Assembly (NCBI RefSeq): GCF_963678635.1
Contig: NC_087071.1
Span: forward strand, 43,759,095 to 43,823,094
Source: Symsagittifera roscoffensis
Taxonomy: Eukaryota > Xenacoelomorpha > Acoela > Convolutidae
Direction of reading: 5' to 3'
DNA: 64,000 nucleotides
Made by a program: the position numbers and the translations under genes
Shown here: in pieces, positions 44,589 through 56,209 of the stretch
Position numbering within the stretch: position 1 is the stretch's first letter
Layout of the letters: the number at the start of each line of letters is the position of its first letter
Notes under the pieces: generated by a model
Seen by the model: only the letters and a program-made list of their open reading frames with translations
Told to the model about the DNA's origin: nothing
The model's database searches: none

Positions 44589-44850
44589 TGTTGAAATACT
44601 CGTCTGTGATTGGTCAATTTTCAGACATGGTTGTTTAGAACCAAAAGACTCCAAAACCAAACGAAATTGTAATTGCTATATTCATGAAAGGAGTGAAACA
44701 ATTTTGTTTTATGACTTTCAACTTTTTAAAAGACATCAAAAATAATGCAATTAAACAAAGGTTGTTGATTTTGACTTGAACCACTTTACTGGAAAATAAA
44801 TTATAAGAAATTGTTTTTATTTTTGAACGTCCAGACGTCCTATCATAAGA
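44589..44850 (+). repeat. 3' LTR of the copia element
   Basis: TGTTGAAATACTCGTCTGTG onward, aligned with the 5' LTR to about CCTATCATAAGA. Confidence 0.7.
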
Positions 44851-45301
44851 GGAGTCCCACTAGAGAACAAAAAACGGGTAAGAGACAAATAGCGAAACAA
44901 AAACCAAAAAAAAGTATAGAAATAGAAGAACAAACCTTGAAAAGCTAAAAAAAAAAAAGACAGTGACTTTGGCTTCCAGATTAGATGGATCAGACTTTCA
45001 TAATAATTAACAGTATCCTGATACTGTTTTACAATAAGACCGATCGTTTCAATCAAAACACCAAGTACTCAGCAGGTGCCCGATACGGGGCGTTGAAAGG
45101 GTTTTCAGATAGCCTTGCAACCTTGGAGAACCACTGGGAGACTTCACTGGAAGAGGTGAACAGACGGATAGCAAAGTGGTTTTTAAGACTAAGAGTTTGG
45201 AATCAAGAGAGGACATTACCGGGAAGAGACTGCCAGCAGTGTGACCAGAGCAGTAGGGGATCAACGGGGTGTGCTGTTCGGTTAAACGGGTGTCGTTAAA
45301 A

Positions 45302-45337
45302 TCCTTTTTATACTATAGGAGATAAGTATAAAAAGGA
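45302..45337. other. Perfect 12-bp hairpin
   Basis: TCCTTTTTATAC and GTATAAAAAGGA are exact reverse complements around a 12-base loop TATAGGAGATAA. Confidence 0.85.
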
Positions 45338-46029
45338 ATAAGCGGAAGCCCACATTTTTGAGAAAACGTTTTTAATTGAGCAGAGCTTGCAACATGTTTT
45401 ACGGATTTTCTCTTGAGACCTTTAGCACCCTTCGCACTTAAGGTTTTTTTCGAGTTTAGTGGGGGGCTAGATAGGGGAGTTGGTTACCGTAGAGGTTAGT
45501 GATTGGAAATCGTAAAGTGGGGCGTCTCATTACATTAACTTTACAATCGATACCGTCGATTTAGTTACAATAGGTTAACTAGAGTCTAGATTAATCAGGA
45601 TAAGATCCAAAATAAGAGTTGGAACGCAAATGTACCCATTAACAAACTCCAAACAAGGTAGGTGACCTGGCCGCATCGCGTGAGGGGATCGGAAATAGAA
45701 AGTTTTTAGAAACCCAGAAGGTAAACACCCCATAACAACGTTAAAGGGGGAGGAACAACGCGTGACAATCAGTTACCAGACAAATTTTTTGAAAGACGGC
45801 TTCGCCGATTTTGAATTATAAGTTTGATATTTTTTCGAGATTTTACAACAGATTTTGAAATGTTACGTAGAGTTTTCGAAAAACATTGGTGCGATTTCAA
45901 CGAAAACCAGGGGTAAAAAACCAGCTGTCTTTTACATCGCAGTTGACTGAGGAAAAACAGGTAATTTTAAAAAAACTGGGAAAAGGTTTTAATGAAACTT
46001 GGTGTTGTAACATTTTTTATGATTTCCTG

Positions 46030-46495
46030 AGGCAGTTCTGGTATAACAAATTGAGTGTTTCAACAGTGGACGGCTACACGAGTTCCGGAGGCAGTACTGG
46101 GATGGCAAATTAAGTGTCCCAAGACTTGAGTTCCGAGAGTGGACGTATTTCACACGGGTTCCTGAAGCAGTCCTGGGATAGTAGAATAAGTGTCCCAATA
46201 CCTGAGTCCTTGGATAGTAATTTAAGGGTCCCAACTTTTGAGTCTTGGGATAGTGAATTAAGTGTCCCAACACTTAAGTCCTGTTATAGTAAAATAAGTC
46301 TCCCAACACCTGAGTCCTGGGATAGTAACTTAAGGGTCCCAACAATTGAGTCCTGGTATAGTAATTTAAGTTTCCCAACACATAGTCCTGGGATATTAGA
46401 TTAAGTGGCCCAATGCTTAGTCCTGATATAGTAAAATAAGTGTACCAACACTTGCTCCTGGAATAGAAAATTAAGTGTCCGAACACTTAGTCTAG
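46030..46495. repeat. 36-bp minisatellite in the Element 2 leader
   Basis: About twelve imperfect units of GAGTCCTGGGATAGTAA plus TTAAGTGTCCCAACACTT. Adjacent unit starts are 36 bases apart (for example 46204 and 46240). It sits about 400 bp before gag. Confidence 0.85.
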
Positions 46496-46881
46496 GGAAG
46501 GTAAATAAAGGGACATTACCTGTGCACTAAAATCAAGAGTCATAGATAGCTCTTTGGGAACCAGATAAAACACTAGGAGAATTATGTTTTAAATCGGACT
46601 GTTATTTATATATATTAGACTGGGATTGTTTTAAAAATTTTAGAATACTGAATGAGTTGTATATTTTCATTTATTTAGTCCGCATTTCTTCGTTAAAACT
46701 TGTAAATAGGCAGAATTGTACATAGAAAGAAACTGTAAATAAATATCATGAAGAGAACAAGAGTGCTGTTACCGGAAAAAAAAGCGAAGTTGGGCAAAAG
46801 CAAAATCGCCCATCAAGACAACAGAGGCAGACACTATCAACAACTAAACCGAGAATACTGAAGAAAATTGTTTCAGTTAAC

Positions 46882-48850
46882 ATGGTCAAAACCCGGAACA
46901 ACAAAGAGCAGACGACTGAAGAAAAGCTTTTAAGACAAAAAGGGCGCCCATCACGGAACTTGATATTGAGACGCCTGAACAGAGCATGGATGAAGTTGGA
47001 AGAAAGACAACGGAATCGACATCAATTCCGAATGCAGAGGAGCAAGGAAAAAAAACAATTGAGCTCGCACCAATAGGCAATGGGACGAGGTCACTGGCAA
47101 CACACCGGAAACAATAAAAGACAATTCACAAACAAAAAGGGCATCCTTCACGGAGAGAATCGCAGCGATGGTGGGGATGAAAACAAGGTATAAGTAAGAG
47201 GTGATAATAGGAACCGACAGAAGCAAGTCCTTTGGAACGGTTTGCGCGATAGTAACGGAGGCTGGCCGATGAGAGGAACAGGTCACAGAGAGAACGGCGA
47301 GTCACTCGGAAAGGCATGTAGCAGAATCGAAAGCATCATTAGTTGATTGGGGAGATCTGATGCTAAAGTTAGAACAGATGGACAAAAAACTCAAGTGCAG
47401 CGAGGAGGACCGCCAGGAAACGATGAAGGAGCTCCGACAAAATAAAAACGATAACTTTTACAACTACTTCAACTTAGCAAGAGCAACTGAAGAGAGGCTA
47501 CAACATATGGAGAGAATGGACACGATGAGCAGAGACCAAGCAGAGAGTTAGAGTTCCTGTGCCATACACTCCAAATTGGATGCGTTGTTCAGAAACTCTA
47601 CTACTAAAAAAAACGGTATCAGACAAAATGGAGAATCAACCCGGCCCAAGGGTGGACTTTGTAAAATCTCATCGCAAGAAACAGGAATCTACTCCATTGC
47701 CTCAGATCCATATTACCATATGATCAGGGATGACAAAATGGTTTCAAAAAAGGAGGCGCGTCGAACTGAACAAGGATACCAAAGAATTCGGAAACACACA
47801 CGAGTGTAACAACAGATGCCATGACATGGGCAAACACTTCGGAAACGATGAACAAGACATTAGAAGCATTTGCCACGAGGAACATGGAGTCGAGCGATAG
47901 AGGAGGAGGCAAATCGGAGAGACCTTCAAGAAACCAAAGGAGTTTAAAGACGATTCGGATGATTGCACAGATACTTGGGTTGAGGTATTGAGACTACATC
48001 TTTCGCAAGACAACTTGAATGATGAAAGACAAGCCTGCACAGCGATACTAAGCAATTTGGAGGGCATGGCACTGAAGTGTGTGGTAGCCAAGAAGGAAGA
48101 AGAACGTGACACTGCTGACAAGAATTTCGAAATTCTGTTGAATCGCTTCGGATCCGGAATGAAGTGGCAGCAAGCCATGATGAGAATTGAAAAAATTAGA
48201 CAGAGAGATGACGAATCGATAGATTGATTTCTGGACGACCTAGAGAGCATGAGGAGAACAAGGAGGAATCGATGCGAAGGAATCGGCCAACAAGAAGAAC
48301 TTTAGCATTGCTTCAAAATTCATCGGTGGGGTGAAAAGTGACGACATACTATACGCTATCGAAGGATAACGCACCCACCCCAGAAGAGATGAACAAAAAA
48401 TTTAGACAGTACATAATATTAAAATCGAAGAAGTATTGGTTTCTAGACGGTCGAAATCTGCAAGGGGGGAAGCCAACAACAAATGTCGACGTGGTAAAAG
48501 CCGAGAGACGATATGGACAAGCGAAGGCCATGTGCAAATTGTGGATCGTTAGATCATCACGTAGCGGGTTGTACCTCTTACAAAGAAGGGATGAAAAGCG
48601 TGGGAAATACACCAGATGCAGATTTCATGAGTCAGATGGAAGAACATGAGTTCTATAGTGGCTTGATCATCAAGATTGGTGCGAGATGCTTCTTCGGTAA
48701 TCAAGAAGGTCACTTTAGTATGAACTTTCCCCTGTTTTGGGAAGCATTGAAAAATCAGAATCACCCAAAACACAATTTAGCGCTTGCGGTTGTGCAAAAT
48801 AAAGGAAAAGACAGTCTGAGAATGACTTGCAGAACAAGGACATGATAAGT
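46882..48850 (+). pseudogene. Element 2 Gag region (fossil)
   Basis: MVKTRNNKEQTTEE start, a coiled-coil frame near 47360-47551 (EQMDKKLKCSEEDRQET), the capsid-like core DDCTDTWVEVLRLHL and FEILLNRFGSGMKW at 47940-48227, then zinc-knuckle text CANCGSLDHHVAGC near 48525. It parallels Element 1 gag throughout. Broken. Confidence 0.75.
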
Positions 48851-50120
48851 AATGAGTTGTTGACAAAATCTGTGAAGGCAGTGATCGAAGAGAGAAATGC
48901 CGGTTAGCAACAAAAGATACGCTGGAGAAAAACTACCAGAAGGCGGCACCAGACGCGATCAACAAAGTGAAACAAGACTTGGCAACAAAAGAGATCGAAC
49001 AAAAGCTGAAACAGGAAATAGAAAAACAGCAAAAGACGAAACGTTTTCAGCGGCAAGATTAGAACCTGAAACAGGCAACAATCTGAAGACCAGGAGCCAC
49101 TGCAACATCTTGAAAATGGAAACTGGAAAACCTTTCAGGATCACGAAAATAGGGGCGAGAATCATGTCAACAATCACCGTTAGTGGCCACGAGGGAAAAA
49201 AGAAATCTGAGCGAACCAAGCGACAAAACACTGATGTACATAGATGTTAATGCTGACTATTTGCGTATCCTTAGCCCACAGACTCCTTCGAGAGCACTTA
49301 GAGCGTTAAGAAGTGGCGGAAAACCGATTAGGGTAGATAGCAGATACACAAAAGCGTATGGCCCACACGAGGTCATGCTGAACAGATGATATCGTGCTGA
49401 TGGTAATGTGTGATGAGGACCTGGTGGGTCAAATCTAAGTGGGTCGAGAGGAATTCAAAGTGAGATCGATTGGGCATTGCGCCATGCTAGAGGAAGACGC
49501 CATGCACATGGGAACAGAAGCAGACGTGTCCACGCATGTACTAGATATAAACAAAAAAAAACTCCATCAAAAGGACTATTGGATACGGAAGCTGTCTTCA
49601 GCGTGATATCAATAAAAAATGGAGACGAATGGGATTTGACAAGAAGGACCTAATAGACTCTAGAATACGGCTGTCAGCGGCAAATAAGGGGCACTAAGGG
49701 TCTTTGGCAGAACACCAAAATTAGCCTTAAATCGGGGGAAATGCAACTTGTGGATGAGTTTTCTTGAAGTGGTAAATTTAGACGACTCGGATCAATTCAT
49801 TTTAGGCAGGGACTTTATCAGACACTTTGATATAACAATTGTTCTCAACAACGCGATTTTCAGGTTTGCAAATCTAGAAAGGAATTAGGTAATAAAACCG
49901 GTAGTTTTGATTATAACCAAGGAGAACAAAACTCCATTTTATTGAGTAGGAGGGTGATATTGAATGCTAATGAGGCTGCAATAGTAATTTTGAGAAAGAC
50001 GAACTACAATGAACTCAGTGATAATAAGTAGGTATGTATAGTACCAAAATCAAAAATCCAAAGTGCTGCTATTTTAGGAAGATCATTCTCGATCACCAGG
50101 AGTGGCTTCTGCGTCAGTGT
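48851..50120 (+). pseudogene. Element 2 protease region and linker (fossil)
   Basis: Linker text YGPHEVMLNR near 49360 and protease-region text FILGRDFIRHFDI-like near 49800 match the Element 1 counterpart. Broken. Confidence 0.6.
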
Positions 50121-51700
50121 CTTGTTGAATACTCTTGATATACCGATCACAATCCAGAGAGGAAGGAAACTGGGATACGAATTGCCGATGAATAAACCGT
50201 CATTACCAGAAACTGAACTCTCAAGGACAAAAATAACGGATGAACAGCTCGAATCCATCAAGGATGTGTTAGATAGGAATCAGGACATTTTCTCGAGACA
50301 TAAAGCGGATATCGGGCGCTGTAATTTTATTGAGCACGAAATAGAACTAGAAGAGGCGGCGGTACCACACAGGAAGGGGGCGAGACGCATGACCCCACAC
50401 AAATTTGATTCATGAATAAAAACAATTGAAACGTTGCTAGAACAATCCAAATCACTGTGGGCGTGTGGAGTAGTGATGGACAAGAAGAAAGAGATCAACT
50501 GATATTTTTTGTGGTTTCGATATCTGAACTCCGTCACGGCGAAGGATGCTCATCCCCTCCCGAGAATAGATGAAAGCCTTTCAAGATTGGGGGACGCAAA
50601 ATTTTTCACAACTCTTGATTTAGGGTCAGCCTTTTGGCAGGTACCACTTAGGAAACAAGACAGAGAGAAAACGGGGTCTTCCTGCGAACTGGGGTTGTTC
50701 CAATGAAAAAAGGAGTCCCTTTGGCCTATGCAACGCAACAGCAACTTTTCAGCGACTGATAGCGCAGGCATAAACAAGAGTGACGAAGACCTATGTTTAC
50801 TTGGATATGTGTGACGTCGACGACTGGGTTATAGCAACGCCATCCCTGGAGGATCAAATCGAACGATTGGAGGAAATGCTTGTCTGTATGAAAAGAGCAG
50901 GACTGAAATTCGAGCCCTCGAAATGGGAAACCTTGAAAGACTCGATAAAATACCTCGGGAGGATGGTGGACAAGCATAGCATCCGACCCCATACCCAGAT
51001 GCTGTAGAGGCAGTCCTGACACGGAAATCACCAAGGACTGAGCATCAGTTGATGTGCTTTCTTGGCTTCGTGAACTACTCCAGAGAACTCATCAAGGGTT
51101 ACGCGGACAAGGTGTATCCGATGCAACAACTCATGAGTCACAAGGGCAAGAAGTTCATGCGGAATAACACAGCTGAGTAATCCTTTCAAAGAATAAAAAG
51201 AGAATTGTGTGAGGCTCCGGTGTTAGGCATGCCTACGCAGAATGAAAGGTATGTCCTAGACACAGACGTTTCAGTGGTGGCGATTTCTGGCATATTCAAT
51301 CAAGAGCAGGAATGAAATGGCAAGACCGTCTTGAGACCGATAGCCCACGTGAGCAAAGTACTGAGTGACACGGAAATGAAGTAGGGGGCGCCCAAAGCGG
51401 AAATTTTTGCGGTGGTCACTGTGGAAAAATACAGGGCATACCTGGGCAATGAGCCATTCAAACTACCTGGCTGAAAACGCACTAAATGGACCTCAAGTTA
51501 CATGGGGAGATGGATAATGTGACTAGATGGTTACAACATGATAATTGAGCACATGGCAAGGGTTAAGCACAAGAATGCTGACAGCTTAAGCAAGAAAACA
51601 GAGTGCTACGAGAGGCAAGAGCAGATAGAATCTGACAGGATTGACATAAAAGATGGATTTTCATTCATGGGTAAGGAGACTTATGACAGCTTACCACTCA
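50121..51700 (+). pseudogene. Element 2 reverse transcriptase and RNase H (fossil)
   Basis: YLNSVTAKDAHPLPRIDE, FFTTLDLGSAFWQVPL, CDVDDWVIATPSLEDQIE and IKYLGRMVDKHSIRP, followed by RNase H text and VKHKNADSLSKKTECYER. Ty3/gypsy type and close to Element 1. Broken. Confidence 0.85.
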
Positions 51701-54085
51701 CGAGATGGCTCGACAAGTCGGAGAAAACGATCGAAGATCACCCTGATTTACCCACTGAACACCAGGTGACAACGATCGTAGAGAGACAATCAGGGATACC
51801 GGTGGAAACACTGCTCAGGTCAAAATTAGCTAGAGAGACGTTGAGGGCGAAAAGTTACGACCTAGAGGAAGTTGAGAAAGGAAAAGCAATAGTAGGGCAG
51901 TATTTAATGAGGTTGCTTCAGAAACTGGCCCACAACAAACCTGTGGACACAACCAAGAGGGATGTAGAACCAGAGTATACAAAATTGAGCAGGATCGTGT
52001 GAAAAAAACCGGTTGGAGGCGAGAAATCTAGAGAGCAAAGAAGTGGAACAGACACTAGTAGAGAATATTCCGGAAGGAATACTCAAGCAGACAACGCTAA
52101 GGAGGACGAGAGTGTCATTGAAGGAAGTGGCTGAAGAACTCGGACTAGAGCAAGAATCCGGGGAGTGAGTGTTGAATAGAAAAGAAGGCGAAGTTGAAGA
52201 TTTTCCGGGGAGTCAGAAGAGTGCGACAAAGACTCTGTGGATAGTGAAGGCGAGCAATACAGTTTGTGCACGATACTAGCAGAAGCAAAGAAAAGGAATC
52301 AGGACAGGGAAATTGCAGACGGATTCTTCGTCTGGAACGTACAATTTGGACTGTAAGGTCACGAACGGAGGAGAAGAACTAGAGATGATAGCAGTGTCAA
52401 GGAAACCTTTCAGGGAGCTATCATGCAGTTCGAAGATCAGGAGGAATCTAGAACCAGAGAGTGATAGGGAAATATTGAGCAGGATAGTATGCGTAAAGTT
52501 GAGAGATGATAATAACAATCCAGGAGAACTTGCCGCGCAAATGATGGCATTGAAAGAGCATGTGGAGACAAGGTACAGGCTATCAAAAGAATGAAAAGAT
52601 GACTAACCATCTCTCCAAATGGATCCGAATAGCGATGAAAGAAGAAGGAGATCTGGAGGAGGATAGCTGCAAGATCCTGAGCCAACTCTACAAGGAACGA
52701 AAGGAATTGCTCTATCACATGGCAGATGGCGTGATGACCTTCAAGAGAAGAGATGAAGAAAAGATACTTCACAAACAAAATTTCATCATACTATCACAGC
52801 TATATCAGACAGAGGTGCTATTCAGATCGCATGATTAAATGGGACATCAGGGTATAGACAAATTGCAACAAAGAATAATGCATCGGTTTGATGGGCCCGG
52901 AATGAGAAAAGCCTGCGAAAGGTGGGCCAATGCATGTTTGTCATGTCTGCAAGTGAAAGACCCGAGGAAGATGAAGTTTCCGATCAAGTCGGTAGAGAGC
53001 TCAGAATTCAACGAGGTCGTGCAGATAATCCACCAAAAAATCTGCATGACAGACTCGGGATACAATCAGATACTGGTAGTCATAGACCACTTCACGAAAC
53101 TAGCGGAAGCGGTACCGTGCCAAATGCCCTCTGCGGAGGAAGTTTGCGACCACTTAATCACGCATTGGGTCTCAAGTAATGGCTTTCCCATGAATTTTTA
53201 ATCAGACAACGGAAAGGCCTTCGTTGGGGATTTGACAAAAACTGATAAAAAGATCGCACATTGCCCAAGCACACTCGACGACTTACCATCCAGACGAATG
53301 GACTGGTGGAAAGGCAAAATAGAACCCTTAAAACATGCTTAGAGTATACTGCTCGAGGTATATGACGGATTGGGAAAAATACTCGCCTAAGTGGTGAGAG
53401 CATACAACAGCACTCAACACTCAACAACGGGGATCGATCCATTCATGATGCTTACAGGCAGTGAAAGGGCAGTGCTGTTGACATTTTTCTACCCAAAATA
53501 CAAGGGACAATCTTTCTGGGTGTTTCAGAATGTCAACCTACTAAGGGAACAAAGAAGTCATTCAAGAAATGGAGAGGACCATTCATGATAACAGAAGTAC
53601 ACCAGCAGGGTAGGTTTTACCGCTTGAGCACAGGGCGCTCTGCGCATTATGAAAATCTGAAGCCTCATGTCCCGTCACCGGAGGATTGGTGCGTGCCTCA
53701 AAACATGGAAGGATTAGAGTATCTGATAGTGGAAACGGCAAGCGAGGTAAACGAGAAGGGCGCCAGAGAGAAAAATGATGGCAAGGAGAACACGAGCACG
53801 GATGACAATGAAAAGAAAGAAGTCGTTTGAGGGCTCTTTTGCAGAAGAAGATTGGAATGAACCTGAGCAGGACGGGGTGCCGGAGTGGAGCCATACAAGC
53901 CCATGACAATGGAGACAAGAAGAGGCGGGAGCAAAAAGACCAGCATGAGGTACAATAGGTATGGTGATGACTTCCTGATTGACAAGATGAAGCCAGACGA
54001 GATAGGGGCAGACCTGGTGAGCGTGGGTGACTTAGTCTTAGATAAGGAGTTGCAGATCATCAACGATAATGAACAGTCAAACTAA
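51701..54085 (+). pseudogene. Element 2 integrase region (fossil)
   Basis: Linker with TCCGGGGAG repeats (52157, 52204), zinc part (GHQGIDKLQQRIMHRF, ACLSCLQVKDP), core text VVQIIHQKICMTDSGYNQ and VVRAYNSTQHSTTG, and C-terminal ITEVHQQGRFYRLSTGR. Broken. Confidence 0.8.
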
Positions 54086-54239
54086 TGAACAGGCAGGAGG
54101 ATCAAACTGATCCAGAAAAAGAAGTGGACCTAAAATAGAGTGAAATAGAAAGAAGTGAGCACAAAAACTTGAGGATTTTGGAATGAATACATGGCCTGTC
54201 AGTCTATGAAAATGAGAAACAAAGCAATCAACTAGTGAC

Positions 54240-55390
54240 ATACCCGCAGCCAAACACCTAGAAGAAGTAAAGCCCCTTGTTTGGCTGGACAGCGGCGGAT
54301 CGACCGTTAGACATACCACCAGATAACTTAAGCTCGGCACCATCGACGGGCCGTCGATAAACGTTTTTGTACGGGGAGTTGGGTTAGGACTTACCCACAT
54401 CCAAAGTTCAATGGAAAACAAACTCAGAGAAATGAGAGAAACCTGTGAATTAGAACTGGAGCAGGAGGAAGCTGAGCCCACCATTGGAAGAAATTTCAAG
54501 ACCAAATTTGAAATACCAAATTAGTACTCTGAAAACATCTTGATCACGGATAAGGATTTCATCATGTCAGACAAGACCAGTGCAATCTGCATAACAGTAG
54601 ATATGAGTTTTAACACCAGACTGGAGGCTGATTGCAAAAGAGAATACCAAAATGTGGAGTTCATGTTCAGACAGAGACCAGTAATGGGTCAGTAAGAAGA
54701 ATGTGGTGGACCCTGAAGATGTGGAACTAGCCTGGACGCGATTGAGGGACTTTCTAACAAAAGAAGTCTCAATATCAGTCTACGATCCGATTAGAGGCAG
54801 ATTTAGCTCCCGAGAGCTTTATGCTATCCTGCAGGTGGTTTTTGCTACACCTACACAAGAAGTATTACCTGAGCACTGCTTGATTCTCGATTGGACACGG
54901 AAAACTTTAGTTGGGATTTGGGTCTGGAGTACACAAGAGGGTCGTGAGTACACCAAATTAATACTCTGAAAACATCTTGATCACGGATAAGGATTTCATC
55001 ATGTCAGACAGGACCAGTGAAATCTGCATAACAGCAGATATGAGTTTTAACACCAGTCTGGAGGCTGATTGCAAAAGAGAATAGCAAAATGTGGAGTTCC
55101 TGTTCAGACAGAGACCAGGAATGGGTCAGTGAGAAGAATGTGGTGGACCCTGAAGATGTGGAACTAGCCTGGACGCGATTGAGGGACTTTCTAACAAAAG
55201 AAGTCTCAATATCAGTCTACGATCCGATTAGAGGCAGATTTAGCTCCCAAGAGCTGTATGCTATCCTGCAGGTGGTTTTTGCTACACCTACACAAGAAGT
55301 ATTACCTGAGCTCTGCTTGATTCTCGATTGGACACGGAAGTCTTTAGTTGGGATTTGGGTCTGGAGTACACAAGAGGGTCGTGAGTTAAG
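54240..55390 (+). pseudogene. Element 2 macro-like region with 437-bp tandem duplication (fossil)
   Basis: FVRGVGLGLTH near 54370, VDMSFNTRLEADCKREYQNVEF near 54600, then DPEDVELAWTRLRDFL, VSISVYDPIRGRFSSRELYAIL. This matches Element 1 from its conserved pre-domain region through the macro-like core. Units 54515-54951 and 54952-55388 repeat the core. Confidence 0.65.
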
Positions 55391-55829
55391 AAGGGGGTAG
55401 AACATGGCTTAAGATTAGGTTTTAATCTAAAAAGCATGACAATCAGAATACCAATTAAAAATGATGGTGCTAAAACATGAATGGATCAGCATGATTTTAA
55501 CGACTAATTAAATCATTTTACCGAAGACTGCTCAGATGAGGTTTTAGAAGCTTGGGGAGGGAAATTAGATTGGTGATAAGAAAAGGACAGGTCCAAAGTT
55601 CAGTTTTGTTTTCAGATTGACTTTGATTGGTAATCAACAAGAACCAAACTATCATGCGGAGAATCCAGTAGCAAGAGTATCAGTCAATATTCAGCAATTC
55701 ACACCACAGGGCAGTTTTTCTTGAGTATCAAGCTGGTACGGTAAATTTTTGAATTTCAAAATGCTATTGGTAATTTCTTGAGTTTTGAACTGGTACGGTA
55801 ATTTCTTGAGTGTTGAATAAACTAAAATA
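55391..55829 (+). other. Gap between macro-like and accessory blocks in Element 2
   Basis: AT-rich and noncoding, same place and size as 12201-12648 of Element 1. It contains the repeats TTTCTTGAGT(T/A)TTGAACTGGTACGG at about 55720-55810. Confidence 0.5.
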
Positions 55830-56144
55830 TTGGCTGATTGTTTCTGGAAGCCGATGCCGGCAGCTCAAAAGAAGTCCACATTTGACGAGCTATACAGACG
55901 CCTGCGGGAACTGGACCATTCGCAAAAGAACGAGAGGATGGCAGTGATGCTGGAATGCCAAGGAGGGGGCAGAGAATCGGCGACAGAAGCAGTGTTGATG
56001 GTATGTAATACATCAGATGGAATATCCAACCAGGAGCAGACAAGGTGGCTATCGTGGCGTACTGACGGAGGCCCGAGGGGATTCGACTTGGCGAGAAACC
56101 CTGGCTTGAACAACACCACTGAGTATGGTGGGGGGGGGGGGTGA
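55830..56144 (+). pseudogene. Element 2 relative of the small accessory protein (fossil)
   Basis: DELYRRLRELDH, EAVLMVCN, TRWLSWRTDGG and LARNPGLN follow the 141-residue frame of Element 1 in order. Confidence 0.6.
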
Positions 56145-56209
56145 GTTTCCCCTACCGACCAGGCCAATCACGAGGACATGAGCTCAGTCAACCGGCAAGA
56201 ATGCGTCGA

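Larger units (their letters stand above)
40325..44850 (+). mobile_element. Ty1/copia LTR retrotransposon nested in the Element 2 leader (fossil)
   Basis: LTRs 40325-about 40572 and 44589-about 44850 both begin TGTTGAAATA and share ATGACTTT...ACTTTTT...GACATCAAAA. Between them are gag with a zinc knuckle, protease, integrase, RT and RNase H in copia order (integrase before RT). The purine tract TGAGGGGGAG precedes the 3' LTR. Broken, with about ten breaks. The LTRs differ by well over 10% by eye, so it is old. No clear target-site duplication. Confidence 0.88.
44851..46881 (+). other. Rest of the Element 2 leader
   Basis: Noncoding. It contains a perfect 12-bp hairpin (45302-45337) and a 36-bp minisatellite (46030-46495). 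Together with 40128-40324 it gives a leader of about 2.2 kb, close to that of Element 1. Confidence 0.55.

Noticed and set aside
46114-46404. 96-residue frame across the 36-bp minisatellite
   Set aside because: The unit length is a multiple of three, so an open frame is expected by chance; no conservation.
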